From: Brevundimonas sp. UBA6550
GTDB lineage: Bacteria > Pseudomonadota > Alphaproteobacteria > Caulobacterales > Caulobacteraceae
Length of the DNA stretch: 64,000 nucleotides
Assembly: GCF_002434505.1 (NCBI RefSeq)
Contig: NZ_DJKE01000011.1
Coordinates: 1-64,000 of the forward strand
Reading direction: 5' to 3'
The position numbers were made by a program, and so were the translations under genes. The notes under the pieces were generated by a model, which worked only from the letters and a program-made list of their open reading frames with translations, was not told where the DNA came from and made no database searches. Below are positions 17,046 to 25,843 of this stretch, one piece after another (positions within the stretch are counted from its first letter, which is position 1; each line of letters starts with the position of its first letter).

Positions 17046-18589
17046 CAAAACTCTCCTTTTCGTTGACGGTCGAGGAAGCGATCGGCCGTGCGCAGGGCGA
17101 CGGCCATGAGGGTCAAAGCCGGATTGGCCGAAAGGGCGCTCGGAAAAACCGAGTTGTCGCAGACGTACAGATTGTCGATCTCCACACTGCACCCGTTGGC
17201 GTCCACGACCGCGCCGTCCGCCTTGTTCCCCATTCGGCAGCCGCCGATCGTATGCGCCGATCGGGCCACGGCGAAGATGTCCTCCGCGCCGGCGGCCGAC
17301 CAGAGATCCGTCATGACGCGCCGGGCATGGGCGTCCAGACGCCGCTCGTTCTCGCCATAGCCGAAGTCGATCCGCGCCTTGCGCAGGCCAACCGCGTCCA
17401 CCTCGTCGGACAGGGTCAGGCGATTGTCGTCGGCCGGCAGACACTCCCCATTGATTCCGATGCCAGCGAGCCGGCGATAGTCGCGCAGCGTCTCCACCAG
17501 CGGCGCGCCCCACAGGCCCGCGCCCCGCGCGAAGCTCCCCGCCAGGGTGACCGGCATGACGCCGAGACTCTGGATCAGATAGCCCCCGGCGAAGTCCGCA
17601 TCCGAGGGGCGCACCATCTGCTCGCTGATCAGGGACGAGGGATAGCCGCGGTTCATCGACATGTCGGCGTCGAACCGGCCCCAGACCTGGGTCGCCACAT
17701 GGGTCATGAAATTCCGGCCGACCTCGCCGCCCGCATTGGCCAGGCCCCAGTTCAGCAAAAGGCGCGGCGTCTCCACGCCGCCCGCGCAGAGGAACAGCGC
17801 TCGACAGTCCAGACGATGCTCCCGCCCCTCGCGGCGGTAGACGACGGCCTTGATCCGCCCGCCGACATGGCGTTCGACGGCGACGGCGCGGGCGTCGGCG
17901 ATGATGTTGGCCCCATTCGCCTGGGCGATCGGCAGGAAGCTGTTGTCCGCCCCGCCCTTGGCGCCCGTTCGACACCCCTGATGGCAGGCGCCGCAGTTGA
18001 CGCAGGCCCCGCGGTGGGGCGTGGCGCCGCCCTTCCGGTCGCGCGACAGCACGGCCGCCGGCGCGTCGGCGACCGTCAGTCCGACCGCCTCGGCCCCGCG
18101 CGCCATGGCGTCCGCCGGGGCGTTGCGCCGGACGGGCGGGTAGCCGAACCGTCGCCCGCCCCAAGGATAGTCGGCCGGGCCGGAAACCCCGATCACCGCC
18201 TCGACGGTTTCGACGTAAGGCTTCAACGCCGCCCAGCCGAACGGCCAGTCCCGCCCCCGTCCGGTTTCCGAGGCGAGCGTCAGATCGCGCGGATCCGGTC
18301 GCGGGCAGAAGGCGCCCCAGTGCAGAAGCGAGCCTCCGACGCCTTGACCGGAATTGTTGGCGCCGAACGCCGTCGGGTCGCGTCCCCCGCTGAGACGTTC
18401 CTCCATCCAATAGAGATCCGCCGAGGGTTCGTCGGGCGTATGGTCCGTCGGGTCGAAGGCGGGCCCCGCCTCCAGCACGGTGACCGACAGGCCGGCCTGG
18501 GCGAGCCGCGCCGCGATCGGAGCTCCGCCCGCGCCGCTGCCGATAATGACGACGTCGGTTTCGTCGGGCGGGCTTGCGAAAGAGCTCAA
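17045..18589 (-). CDS. GMC-type FAD-dependent dehydrogenase (large subunit)
   Basis: A 514-residue flavoprotein. The FAD-binding motif GSGAGGAPIAARLAQAG lies near the N-terminus, GVGGSLLHWG follows, and the active-site His sits in SAHTIGGCRMG. A Cys cluster (CVNCGACHQGC) is typical of gluconate/sorbitol-type dehydrogenases working with a small subunit. The start is TTG 18589, which overlaps the upstream stop as TTGA; a longer ATG start at 18727 would add 46 Arg-rich residues. The upstream fused gene supplies a gluconate-2-dehydrogenase subunit-3 domain, so this is probably a two-subunit sugar or polyol dehydrogenase passing electrons to the respiratory chain. Confidence 0.85.
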   Translation of the reverse strand: MSSFASPPDETDVVIIGSGAGGAPIAARLAQAGLSVTVLEAGPAFDPTDHTPDEPSADLYWMEERLSGGRDPTAFGANNSGQGVGGSLLHWGAFCPRPDPRDLTLASETGRGRDWPFGWAALKPYVETVEAVIGVSGPADYPWGGRRFGYPPVRRNAPADAMARGAEAVGLTVADAPAAVLSRDRKGGATPHRGACVNCGACHQGCRTGAKGGADNSFLPIAQANGANIIADARAVAVERHVGGRIKAVVYRREGREHRLDCRALFLCAGGVETPRLLLNWGLANAGGEVGRNFMTHVATQVWGRFDADMSMNRGYPSSLISEQMVRPSDADFAGGYLIQSLGVMPVTLAGSFARGAGLWGAPLVETLRDYRRLAGIGINGECLPADDNRLTLSDEVDAVGLRKARIDFGYGENERRLDAHARRVMTDLWSAAGAEDIFAVARSAHTIGGCRMGNKADGAVVDANGCSVEIDNLYVCDNSVFPSALSANPALTLMAVALRTADRFLDRQRKGEF

Positions 18590-19953
18590 CGCCCCCGCTC
18601 CGTCGGCAGACGCCAGGACTCCGTCCGGTCCGCAGCGGTTTCGCCATAGCCCTGGACGGCGTCCTGACCGCCTGTGGCGAAGCCGTCGTAACCGATGCGC
18701 GCCCAGGTGGCCGGCAGCGACATCCACACGCGCGCAGCGTCAGACGCCACGTCTTCGAACCAGAGCTTCATCGCCTTCGCCGAAAGCCGCCCTGGCCCGT
18801 CCACGACATCGGCATCGCCGGTCGAGAGGGCGCGCAGGATGGCGTCTCGGCGATCCGGCCCCAAGGTCGCGAACCCGGGCGACATCGCGGCAAGCGTATC
18901 CAGGCCGCGTCGCCACGCCTCGGCGTCGGACGGCAGATCGGCGAAACGCCAACCGTCCGCCTGTCCGCTGGCCAAGCCGACATCCAAACGGCGCGCCAGA
19001 GCTTGGGGTTCGCCGACATCCGGCAGGATGCGGGCGATCACCGCCGTCAACAGGTCGCGTTGGGTCGGCGTGAGGACGCCGCCATCGGAGGGCGCGGGGC
19101 CGAAGTGGCGCTGCAGCATCGCGCGTCGGGTTCGATCCGACACCCGCTCGGACGCCATCAACCGGACAAATCGGTCCGGCAGCGCGGCCCCACCAGCCGT
19201 CTCGGCGAAGTCTCGGATCAGGACTGCGAGTGGCTCCGGTTGTTCCTGGGGGATCAGGTGCGCCGCCTTGGGCGCGACCACCACCTGGGGACACCGGAAA
19301 TGAGGCGCGTTGCACCGCCGCTGCGCCGTCTCGCCCAGATCGCCGTCCTCCGCGCCGGCGACGATCAGCGCGGGATACGGAATGACGCCGGCCTGGACGG
19401 ACCAATCCTCGCGCGATCCCTGGGCCAGCCATCCGCGCCAGGCGTCCGGGGACGACCGGCGGAAATCGTCGAGCGCCTGCTGGAAGGCGTCTTGCGGCAG
19501 GCCGGCGTCGGTATTGGCGTCGATGAACTGTCGCGCCCTGTCCTCGATCGTCGTGGGATCGTCGAACCAGGTCAGCATTTCCGCGCGCCGATCCTCGTCC
19601 ATCGGTTCGGGCGACGGCGGCGATCCGGCGACGAGCACCACGCCGACCAACCCGCTTAAACCCGGCGCTCCATCGCGTGCGCGCGCGGCGATCAGGGTCG
19701 CGAACTTGCCGCCCATGCTGTGGCCGACGATGACCCAGAGCCCGAGATCGAGATCGGCCAGACGGCGGCAAAGATCGTCGAGCACCCCCTGCACATCGCC
19801 ATAGCCTTCCCGAGCCCGGTCGCCGAACCCTGGAAGATCCATCGCGACCGTCTGCGTATCATCGGAAAACCGGGCGATGACGTCATCCCATTCGCGACGA
19901 CTGGCGCCCAGGGAATGGAGGAAAACGACAGTGATGCGAGGATTTGAGCGCAT
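18586..19953 (-). CDS. Alpha/beta hydrolase fused to gluconate 2-dehydrogenase subunit 3 domain
   Basis: A 455-residue two-part protein. Residues 1-265 are an alpha/beta hydrolase: FLHSLGASRREW oxyanion loop, GHSMGGKF nucleophile elbow near residue 78, and a His in PKAAHLIPQEQP. Residues 290-430 match the small subunit of FAD-dependent gluconate 2-dehydrogenase (LTPTQRDLLTAVIARILPD start, KLWFEDVASDA near the end). The usual Tat signal of the small subunit is absent, so the complex is probably cytoplasmic or membrane-peripheral. The GMC large subunit follows directly with a TTGA overlap. A hydrolase feeding a lactone or ester product to or from the dehydrogenase is a reasonable guess. Confidence 0.8.
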   Translation of the reverse strand: MRSNPRITVVFLHSLGASRREWDDVIARFSDDTQTVAMDLPGFGDRAREGYGDVQGVLDDLCRRLADLDLGLWVIVGHSMGGKFATLIAARARDGAPGLSGLVGVVLVAGSPPSPEPMDEDRRAEMLTWFDDPTTIEDRARQFIDANTDAGLPQDAFQQALDDFRRSSPDAWRGWLAQGSREDWSVQAGVIPYPALIVAGAEDGDLGETAQRRCNAPHFRCPQVVVAPKAAHLIPQEQPEPLAVLIRDFAETAGGAALPDRFVRLMASERVSDRTRRAMLQRHFGPAPSDGGVLTPTQRDLLTAVIARILPDVGEPQALARRLDVGLASGQADGWRFADLPSDAEAWRRGLDTLAAMSPGFATLGPDRRDAILRALSTGDADVVDGPGRLSAKAMKLWFEDVASDAARVWMSLPATWARIGYDGFATGGQDAVQGYGETAADRTESWRLPTERGR

Positions 19954-19984
19954 TGAGACGGTGGGTTCAGAGCGGAGATGCGAG

Positions 19985-20010
19985 ACCGCCCGCCGGCGTC
20001 GGCGGGCGGT
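19985..20010 (-). terminator. Strong hairpin terminator after the CsbD gene
   Basis: ACCGCCCGCC (19985-19994) pairs perfectly with GGCGGGCGGT (20001-20010) around a six-base loop, nine bases past the stop of the CsbD gene. A T-poor tail follows on the minus strand. It lies just upstream of the hydrolase-fusion gene and insulates the two units. Confidence 0.65.
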
Positions 20011-20018
20011 TCGTGAGC

Positions 20019-20204
20019 TTAGTTCTCGGGATGACCGGCGCCCGGCTCGCTCGTCTTCGGCGCCTTGCCGTCCTCGGCGCGACCCTCATTGCGCAGGTCG
20101 CGACCTTCCTGGGCCTTGCGCTGGGCTTCGGCGCTGTCGCCGTGTTCGTTCAGCTCTTCCTTCACGAAGCCGGCGGCTTCCTTGATCTGGCCTTTGAGGC
20201 TCAT
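20019..20204 (-). CDS. CsbD-like small stress protein
   Basis: A 61-residue hydrophilic, likely disordered or helical protein: SLKGQIKEAAGFVKEEL, then a charged run and a Pro/Gly/Glu-rich tail. It resembles CsbD-type general stress proteins, whose role is unknown. ATG 20204 is chosen because AGGAGA lies six bases upstream; the ATG two codons earlier touches that ribosome site. A terminator follows. Confidence 0.7.
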   Translation of the reverse strand: MSLKGQIKEAAGFVKEELNEHGDSAEAQRKAQEGRDLRNEGRAEDGKAPKTSEPGAGHPEN

Positions 20205-20317
20205 GGACATTCTCCTGACCACCGCAATCCGGTGCGGTCGATCAGCGCGCCAGAACCGCAATGGCTCCCGACAAAACCAACCTCGGACGCCGAAGTCGGA
20301 TGTAAGGCTTCCGGTCC

Positions 20318-23300
20318 TCAGGCCGCGGCGAGTTCGGTCAGAAGCCTTTCAATGAAAACCGCGTCATGGGGTCGATCGTTGGCGGCCTCCACGATGAGAC
20401 GGCCGTCGGACCAGCGTCGGTCGTCGCCGTCCGGAAAGGCCGTCTCCATCTCGTGTCGGCGCGCGTCCGCGATCCGCAACGCCGTCGCCTTCGGACCCGA
20501 CACGATCTCGGTGACGCCCGCGTCTCGGGCGAGCGCCGCGAGGCGACGGGCGGCGAACAGATTCTCTGCGGGGTCTGGCAGCGGCCCGAACCGATCCTCC
20601 GCCTCGTCTCGCAAGGCATCGACATCCTCAGCCGTCCCAGCGCGCGCCAGTCGGGCGTATAGATTGATGCGAACGGTCGCGTCCGGGATGTAGTCCGACG
20701 GGAAGCCCCCCGTCGCGCCGACGTTCAGACTGGGAGAGGCCTGATCAGGGTCGGGATCGCCTTTCGCCGCCGCGAGCGCGCGCGCCAGAACGGACTGATA
20801 GAGGGCCGAGCCGATCAGCCTGACGTGTCCCGCCTGGTCTTCCCCCACCAGATCGCCGCCGCCGCGCAGGTCCAGATCGCGTCCGCTGATTGCAAAACCG
20901 GCGCCGAGCCGATCCAGAGCTTCCAAGGTCTGGAGACGGGCCTCCGTCGTCGCGGCCATCGGCGCATCGGGATCCGAAAGCAGATAGGCGAAACCCTGTC
21001 GCCGCCCTCGTCCGACACGGCCGCGAAGCTGATGAAGCTGGGCCAGGCCGAAGCGATCCGGCCGCCAGATCAGCATCGTATTGGCGCGTGGCACGTCGAG
21101 GCCGGTTTCGATGATGTTCGTCGCCAGAAGCACGTCCCCCTCCCCGTCGGAGAAGCGGCTCATGACATCGTCGATCGCGGCCGGTCCCAGGTCGCCGTGC
21201 GCCGAAACCACCGACAGTTCCGGCGTCAAGGTCCTCAGACGGTCCGCCAGGGGTTCCATGTCATCGATTCTCGGCACGACCACGAAACTCTGCCCGCCGC
21301 GCGCCTTCTCCCGCATCAGCGACAGGCGGACCGCGCCCGCGTCGAACGGCGTCATGAAGGTTCGGATCGGGCGACGTCGGGCAGGCGGGCTGGCGATGAG
21401 GCTGACGTCCTGAATGCCGACCAGGGCGCTCTGCAGGGTTCTCGGGATCGGCGTGGCCGACATGGACAGCAGATGCGGCGCCTTTTGCGCCAGATCCGCC
21501 TTCATCTGGGCGCCGAAACGGTGCTCCTCGTCGATGATGACAAGCCCAAGGTTGGAAAACGCCAACCCTTCCGACGCCAAGGCCTGGGTGCCGACCACGA
21601 TCCGCATGGACCCGTCCGCCAGCCCCGTCTTGACCGCCCGCGCCTCCGCAGCATCCGCCGCCCGCGACAGGTGTCCGATCTGGACGTCCTCGTCCTTGAA
21701 CCGCTTCCTGAAGACCTCAAAATGCTGACGCGCCAGCACCGTCGTCGGCGCGACCACGATGACCTGCTTTCCGGCAAGAGCCACGGCCGCTGCAGCGCGC
21801 AGGGCGACTTCGGTCTTGCCGAACCCGACGTCGCCGCAGACGAGCCGGTTCATGGGCTTGCCCGAGCCGAGGTCCGTCAGGACCGCTTCAATGGCCTGCG
21901 CCTGGTCCGGCGTTTCCGGGAAGGCGAAGCCGGCGGCGAAGCGCGCGAGCGCCTGACGCGGCGGCGTGATCGGCTCGGTCCTCAAGGCCGCGCGCGCCTC
22001 GGCCCGGGCGGAAAGCGCCGCCGCGGCCTCGTCGATCTGGGCGCTGACCTTGGCGCGACGCTTGAGCCAGCCCTGGGTGTTCAGTCGATCCAGCGACACC
22101 GCGTCCGGCTCCGAGCCGTAACGCCAGATTTTGCCGAACTCCTCGATCGGCGCGAGGATCGCGCCGCCGCCGTGATATTCAATGCGCAGGACGTCGCGCG
22201 CCTCGCCCTCGGCGACGACGCCTTCCAGCGCCTTCAGCACGCCCAGGCCATGGTCTTCATGGATGACCACATCGCCCAGCCGAAGTTCGGTGTCCCCGAA
22301 GGCGTCGATCGCGCCGAAGGACCCGCGCGCGATGCGGCCGCCGAAAATATCCGAGGGCGTCAGGACGACAAGACCGGCGGCGGACTGCCGGAAACCTGTG
22401 TCCAGATCGGCGGTCACGACGGCGATCTGCCCGGGCTGCAATGGGGCGATCGCGCTCCAGTTCTCCAGCACCGCGGGGGCATCGATACCGTGGCGGCGCA
22501 GCAGGCGCAGGATGATCCTGTGCTCGTGAGGCAATCCCGTCAGGACGATGCGATCGCCCGCCTCGCGCCGCTCGGCGATGAACTGTTTCAGGGCCCGCCC
22601 TGGCGACTTCTCAAGCGCGAAGGCCGGCGTCGGGGCCCACCCCTCGACGCTCAAGGACTTGGCGCCGTCCAACGCCTGACGAAGGTCCTTCTTCGTCAAG
22701 TAGAGGCTGTCAGGCTTAGGAGGCCGTACGCCCTCGCTGAACCGCAGGCGCGTGTCATAAGCTTCGGCCACATGCGCGCGAATGCGTTCGAACCGATCCT
22801 CGACGCCCACGTCCGTCAGGATCGTGGCATTGTCTAGAAAGTCGAACAGGGTCGTCGAGGTCTCAGCATCGATCGACGGCCCCGTGTCCTGACCATCGGG
22901 ATCGTCATCCTCGGACAACCGGTCGCTCCACTCTGCAGCCGGGGTCAGGCAGATCGTCTCAATCTCGGCGCCCCGGCGCTGCGATACGGGATCGAAGGCG
23001 TGGATCTCGGTGATCCGGTCCGCCTCATCCACCGCGATGCGATAAGGCGTTGCAGACGCGGGCGGAAAGACGTCGACCACCGCGCCGAGCAAAGCGTACT
23101 CGCCAGGTTCGTCGACCCGCTCATCCGCCGCATAGCCCGTATCCGTCAGAAACGATTCCAAGGCTTCGCGATCCAGCGCCTCGCCCGCCGAGAGCGATAA
23201 GCGGGCCTTGATCCGATCACGCGACGGCGTCCGTTGCACGATCGCATCGGGCGAGGCGACCAGGAATACGGGGCTGGCGCTGGCGTCGTTCAGAGCGGCC

Positions 23301-23623
23301 AAGACCGCCATCCGCCGCCCCATGCTTTCTCGAGAGGGCGCGGCGCGGTCATAGGGCAGGCAGTCCCAGGGCGGCAAAACCAACACCTCGGCGTCCTTCA
23401 CCATCGGCGAGATTGCGGCTGCAATCTCATCGGCGCGACGTTCGCTGGTCGCGATGAACACCAGGGCCTGCGAGCGCTTTGCCGTCATCTCTACAAGTCC
23501 GGCCGCCACGGCCGCCGCCGGCATTTTCCAGCGCTTGCCGTCGTCCGTCTGGGGGGCTGGACCATCGACCAGGACTTGCTGGCCCGTGGCGGAAAGATCG
23601 GTCTCGGCGGGTGACGATTTCAT
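20318..23623 (-). CDS. mfd: Mfd-type transcription-repair coupling factor (possibly a divergent paralogue)
   Basis: A 1101-residue protein with the Mfd order: UvrB-like N-terminal part (PPWDCLPYDR; GAVVDVFPP), an RNA-polymerase-interaction-like domain at about 440-540 (LGDVVIHEDHGLGVL), a RecG-like translocase with Walker A GDVGFGKTE near residue 600, DEEH near 700, SATPIPRTL and LRGRVGRG, and a C-terminal TRCF domain. Mfd displaces stalled RNA polymerase and recruits UvrA. The interaction domain differs from the housekeeping consensus: IEEFGKIWRYGSE where V.(E/D)NI..LSRYGS is usual. Together with the shorter length this hints at a second, specialised copy. It lies 87 bases after the glycosyltransferase operon. 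Confidence 0.75.
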   Translation of the reverse strand: MKSSPAETDLSATGQQVLVDGPAPQTDDGKRWKMPAAAVAAGLVEMTAKRSQALVFIATSERRADEIAAAISPMVKDAEVLVLPPWDCLPYDRAAPSRESMGRRMAVLAALNDASASPVFLVASPDAIVQRTPSRDRIKARLSLSAGEALDREALESFLTDTGYAADERVDEPGEYALLGAVVDVFPPASATPYRIAVDEADRITEIHAFDPVSQRRGAEIETICLTPAAEWSDRLSEDDDPDGQDTGPSIDAETSTTLFDFLDNATILTDVGVEDRFERIRAHVAEAYDTRLRFSEGVRPPKPDSLYLTKKDLRQALDGAKSLSVEGWAPTPAFALEKSPGRALKQFIAERREAGDRIVLTGLPHEHRIILRLLRRHGIDAPAVLENWSAIAPLQPGQIAVVTADLDTGFRQSAAGLVVLTPSDIFGGRIARGSFGAIDAFGDTELRLGDVVIHEDHGLGVLKALEGVVAEGEARDVLRIEYHGGGAILAPIEEFGKIWRYGSEPDAVSLDRLNTQGWLKRRAKVSAQIDEAAAALSARAEARAALRTEPITPPRQALARFAAGFAFPETPDQAQAIEAVLTDLGSGKPMNRLVCGDVGFGKTEVALRAAAAVALAGKQVIVVAPTTVLARQHFEVFRKRFKDEDVQIGHLSRAADAAEARAVKTGLADGSMRIVVGTQALASEGLAFSNLGLVIIDEEHRFGAQMKADLAQKAPHLLSMSATPIPRTLQSALVGIQDVSLIASPPARRRPIRTFMTPFDAGAVRLSLMREKARGGQSFVVVPRIDDMEPLADRLRTLTPELSVVSAHGDLGPAAIDDVMSRFSDGEGDVLLATNIIETGLDVPRANTMLIWRPDRFGLAQLHQLRGRVGRGRRQGFAYLLSDPDAPMAATTEARLQTLEALDRLGAGFAISGRDLDLRGGGDLVGEDQAGHVRLIGSALYQSVLARALAAAKGDPDPDQASPSLNVGATGGFPSDYIPDATVRINLYARLARAGTAEDVDALRDEAEDRFGPLPDPAENLFAARRLAALARDAGVTEIVSGPKATALRIADARRHEMETAFPDGDDRRWSDGRLIVEAANDRPHDAVFIERLLTELAAA

Positions 23624-23710
23624 CCTCGCTCAACCCCAAGGCCGGCCGAGGGTTGCGCCCGCTTTCGTACCCCGACCTGTCATTTCAGCCGGCAGCGCGA
23701 CGGAGCCGCC

Positions 23711-24565
23711 TCAGAAGGGATTCGCAGGGTCTTTTCGTGCGGCGGCGATTTCGGTCGGCGTGGGCTCGCGGCGGATGGTCAACCCGTCCGGCGACCAATC
23801 AACCAGCCCGAGTTCCGCCATGGCCCTCAGCCAACCGTCCATCGGCCAGATCGACCAGGCGCTGTGGAAGCGAACAGCGTTGGCGATCAGGGCGTGGAAG
23901 TGCTGCAGAGGCGGATCATAGCCCTCATGGTGCTGGTGGAAGACCGGCGCGCCGCCGGCGAAGAGGAGCGGCAGCCCAGCTCGCGCGATGCGAAAGCCCA
24001 GGTCGGTGTCTTCCGCGCCGTAGCCGACATAGGTCTCGTCGAATCCGCCAATGCGATCGAAGGTCGAGCGACGGAGCGCGAAAGCCAGAGACCAGAACAG
24101 GCCGGGATTGCGCTCAAGGCTTTCGCCTTCTTGCGGAAAGGGGCGCACGGGGTGGGGCCGGCCGGCCGTCTTCAGGTCCGTGATCGAGAGCGGTCCGGAC
24201 GGGATGGCGCCGGCGGGTAGGTAGAGCACCTCCGGACAGACGACGGCGTCATGCTCGGCGAGCAAGGCCTGCATCCGGCCGCAAACTGCCGACGACACGA
24301 TGCAGTCCACATCCAGAAACAGCAGGATATCGCCTGAGGCCAGGGCGGCCGCCAGATTTCGGGCGGCGGCCAGAGGCAAGGCGTCGCCGGCCAGACGTTC
24401 GATGCGGACCGGAAAGTCCAGAGTCGGCAGCGTCACGGGCGCATCGCTCATGTCGATGACGATCAATTCGTCAGGCGGCGAGGCGCTGAGGGTCAATCCC
24501 TCGACCAGACGGTCCAGATGCGCTTGCCTGTTGCGAACCAGCGTGAGAGCGGACAGCGTCGTCAT
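23711..24565 (-). CDS. Glycosyltransferase family 2
   Basis: A 284-residue GT-A glycosyltransferase: nucleotide-binding start (LSALTLVRNRQAHLDRLV), the DVD metal-binding triplet in LLFLDVDCIVS, and FDETYVGYGAEDTDLGFRI with the ED acceptor-site motif. No membrane segments. ATG 24565 overlaps the methyltransferase stop as ATGA. It is the last gene of a seven-gene operon that appears to build a modified glycan or glycolipid. Confidence 0.85.
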   Translation of the reverse strand: MTTLSALTLVRNRQAHLDRLVEGLTLSASPPDELIVIDMSDAPVTLPTLDFPVRIERLAGDALPLAAARNLAAALASGDILLFLDVDCIVSSAVCGRMQALLAEHDAVVCPEVLYLPAGAIPSGPLSITDLKTAGRPHPVRPFPQEGESLERNPGLFWSLAFALRRSTFDRIGGFDETYVGYGAEDTDLGFRIARAGLPLLFAGGAPVFHQHHEGYDPPLQHFHALIANAVRFHSAWSIWPMDGWLRAMAELGLVDWSPDGLTIRREPTPTEIAAARKDPANPF

Positions 24566-25143
24566 CGGCGGCTCCACAAATCCAGACGATAGTTCGGATG
24601 CCGTTCGGCGAGATCCACGTTCATGACAGCCGACAATCCAAGCCAGAGGCGTCCCACGGCGTCGTCGGCGGTCTGGGGATAGTCGGTCTCGCCGGTCCAG
24701 TGCACGAGGAGAACGCGTCCGCCCCCAACCAGGGTCTCGGCGATGCGGCGCGCCGCCAAGTCGAGGTCGGCGTCGCTCCAGTAGTAGGCCACTTCGGACA
24801 GGACCACGAGGTCCAGGCCCGGCACAACCGGACAGTCGTGGGGAAAGGCGGCGACCTCGAACCGGACGTTCGGCCGTCCCGACAGACGCTGTCGCGCCCG
24901 CGCAAGCGCGGTCGGGCTGATGTCGATCGCCACCAGATGATCGCAGACCGCACTGAGCCGCTCGGTCAGGACGCCGCCCGCACAGCCGACCTCGAGCGCA
25001 AAAGCCGCTCGCCGCGCCGACAGAGCGGCCAGGGTGCGGTCGAACTTGGCCGCCTCATAAGGGCTGGAGGCCAGATCCCATGGGTCGGCGTCCCCGGCGA
25101 AGATGCCCTCGAAATAGGCTGCGGGAAGCGAGGGTTCAGCCAT
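24562..25143 (-). CDS. SAM-dependent methyltransferase, NodS-like
   Basis: A 193-residue class I methyltransferase: start YFEGIFAGDADPWDLASSPYE resembles the NodS-like family (cited to 20 residues), AdoMet-binding motif I is ALEVGCAGGVLTERL, and the acidic motif II is LVAIDIS. Members N-methylate nodulation-factor sugars; here the acceptor is probably the glycan of the same operon, perhaps an amine freed by the PIG-L deacetylase next door. It overlaps both neighbours. Confidence 0.85.
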   Translation of the reverse strand: MAEPSLPAAYFEGIFAGDADPWDLASSPYEAAKFDRTLAALSARRAAFALEVGCAGGVLTERLSAVCDHLVAIDISPTALARARQRLSGRPNVRFEVAAFPHDCPVVPGLDLVVLSEVAYYWSDADLDLAARRIAETLVGGGRVLLVHWTGETDYPQTADDAVGRLWLGLSAVMNVDLAERHPNYRLDLWSRR

Positions 25144-25843
25144 AGGCGTTGCGCCGATACAGGGTGTCCGAGGCGGCGCTCAGCCTCTTGTCCGTCTCGA
25201 GACGGAACCCCCGGCCGAACCTCGGCGTCAACTGGCTTTGATGGGCCGACAAGGCATAGGCCCGAAGGCCGGCGCTCAACGGTCGTGTCGTGATCCGCAC
25301 CCTCGCTCCGGACGAACCCTCCCCCCAGACCGCGTAGTCGAACACCGCCACCCGCCGACGGGCCCTCTCCGCCGCGTGGCGCGCGAGCCGGGCCGCGGCC
25401 TGATGATCGCAATGGGGGTCGTCCGGCCCTGTGACGGCGATCGCATCCACGCGCCGCTCCCGGCACAGCGTGGCGAGGCGACGCGCGGTCGCCTCGAACA
25501 CCGGACTTCCGGGGGGGGCAGGCCGGGCGTCCCTCCAATCCAGAAAGACCGGCGACAAGGCCGCCGCCCCCGCCAGACGTCGGACGGCGCGACCCTCCTC
25601 CAGGCGTCGGAGCCGGACCAACCGGGCGCGCGAGGCCGTGTCGGGGTGATCGTGCGAGCCCGCGCCGTCGGTGAGGACCACGACCCCCGCCAGGCGTCCA
25701 GTCTCGGCGGCTTGACGGATAAGAGCGCCGGCGCCCAGCGTCTCGTCGTCGGCGTGCGGCGCGATGATCAGCCAACGCGCGGATCGCCAGGGCGAGCGTT
25801 CCAGCGCCAGGGTCGCCAGCCGGCCGGATTTGGGGGTCACCAT
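25136..25843 (-). CDS. PIG-L family N-deacetylase
   Basis: A 235-residue zinc deacetylase: IIAPHADDETLGAGALI holds the His and Asp-Asp metal/catalytic motif, and DDPHCDHQAAA the second metal site. The family removes N-acetyl from GlcNAc-containing glycolipids or small thiol precursors. ATG 25843 overlaps the upstream stop by seven bases; a GTG at 25840 with a classical GTGA overlap is an alternative start. Its place between the acyl-CoA-dehydrogenase-like gene and the methyltransferase suggests a deacetylate-then-methylate order. Confidence 0.85.
   Translation of the reverse strand: MVTPKSGRLATLALERSPWRSARWLIIAPHADDETLGAGALIRQAAETGRLAGVVVLTDGAGSHDHPDTASRARLVRLRRLEEGRAVRRLAGAAALSPVFLDWRDARPAPPGSPVFEATARRLATLCRERRVDAIAVTGPDDPHCDHQAAARLARHAAERARRRVAVFDYAVWGEGSSGARVRITTRPLSAGLRAYALSAHQSQLTPRFGRGFRLETDKRLSAASDTLYRRNAYG

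Noticed and set aside
20825..22837. 670-codon frame opposite the Mfd gene
   Set aside because: Shadow frame; all helicase motifs lie on the minus strand.
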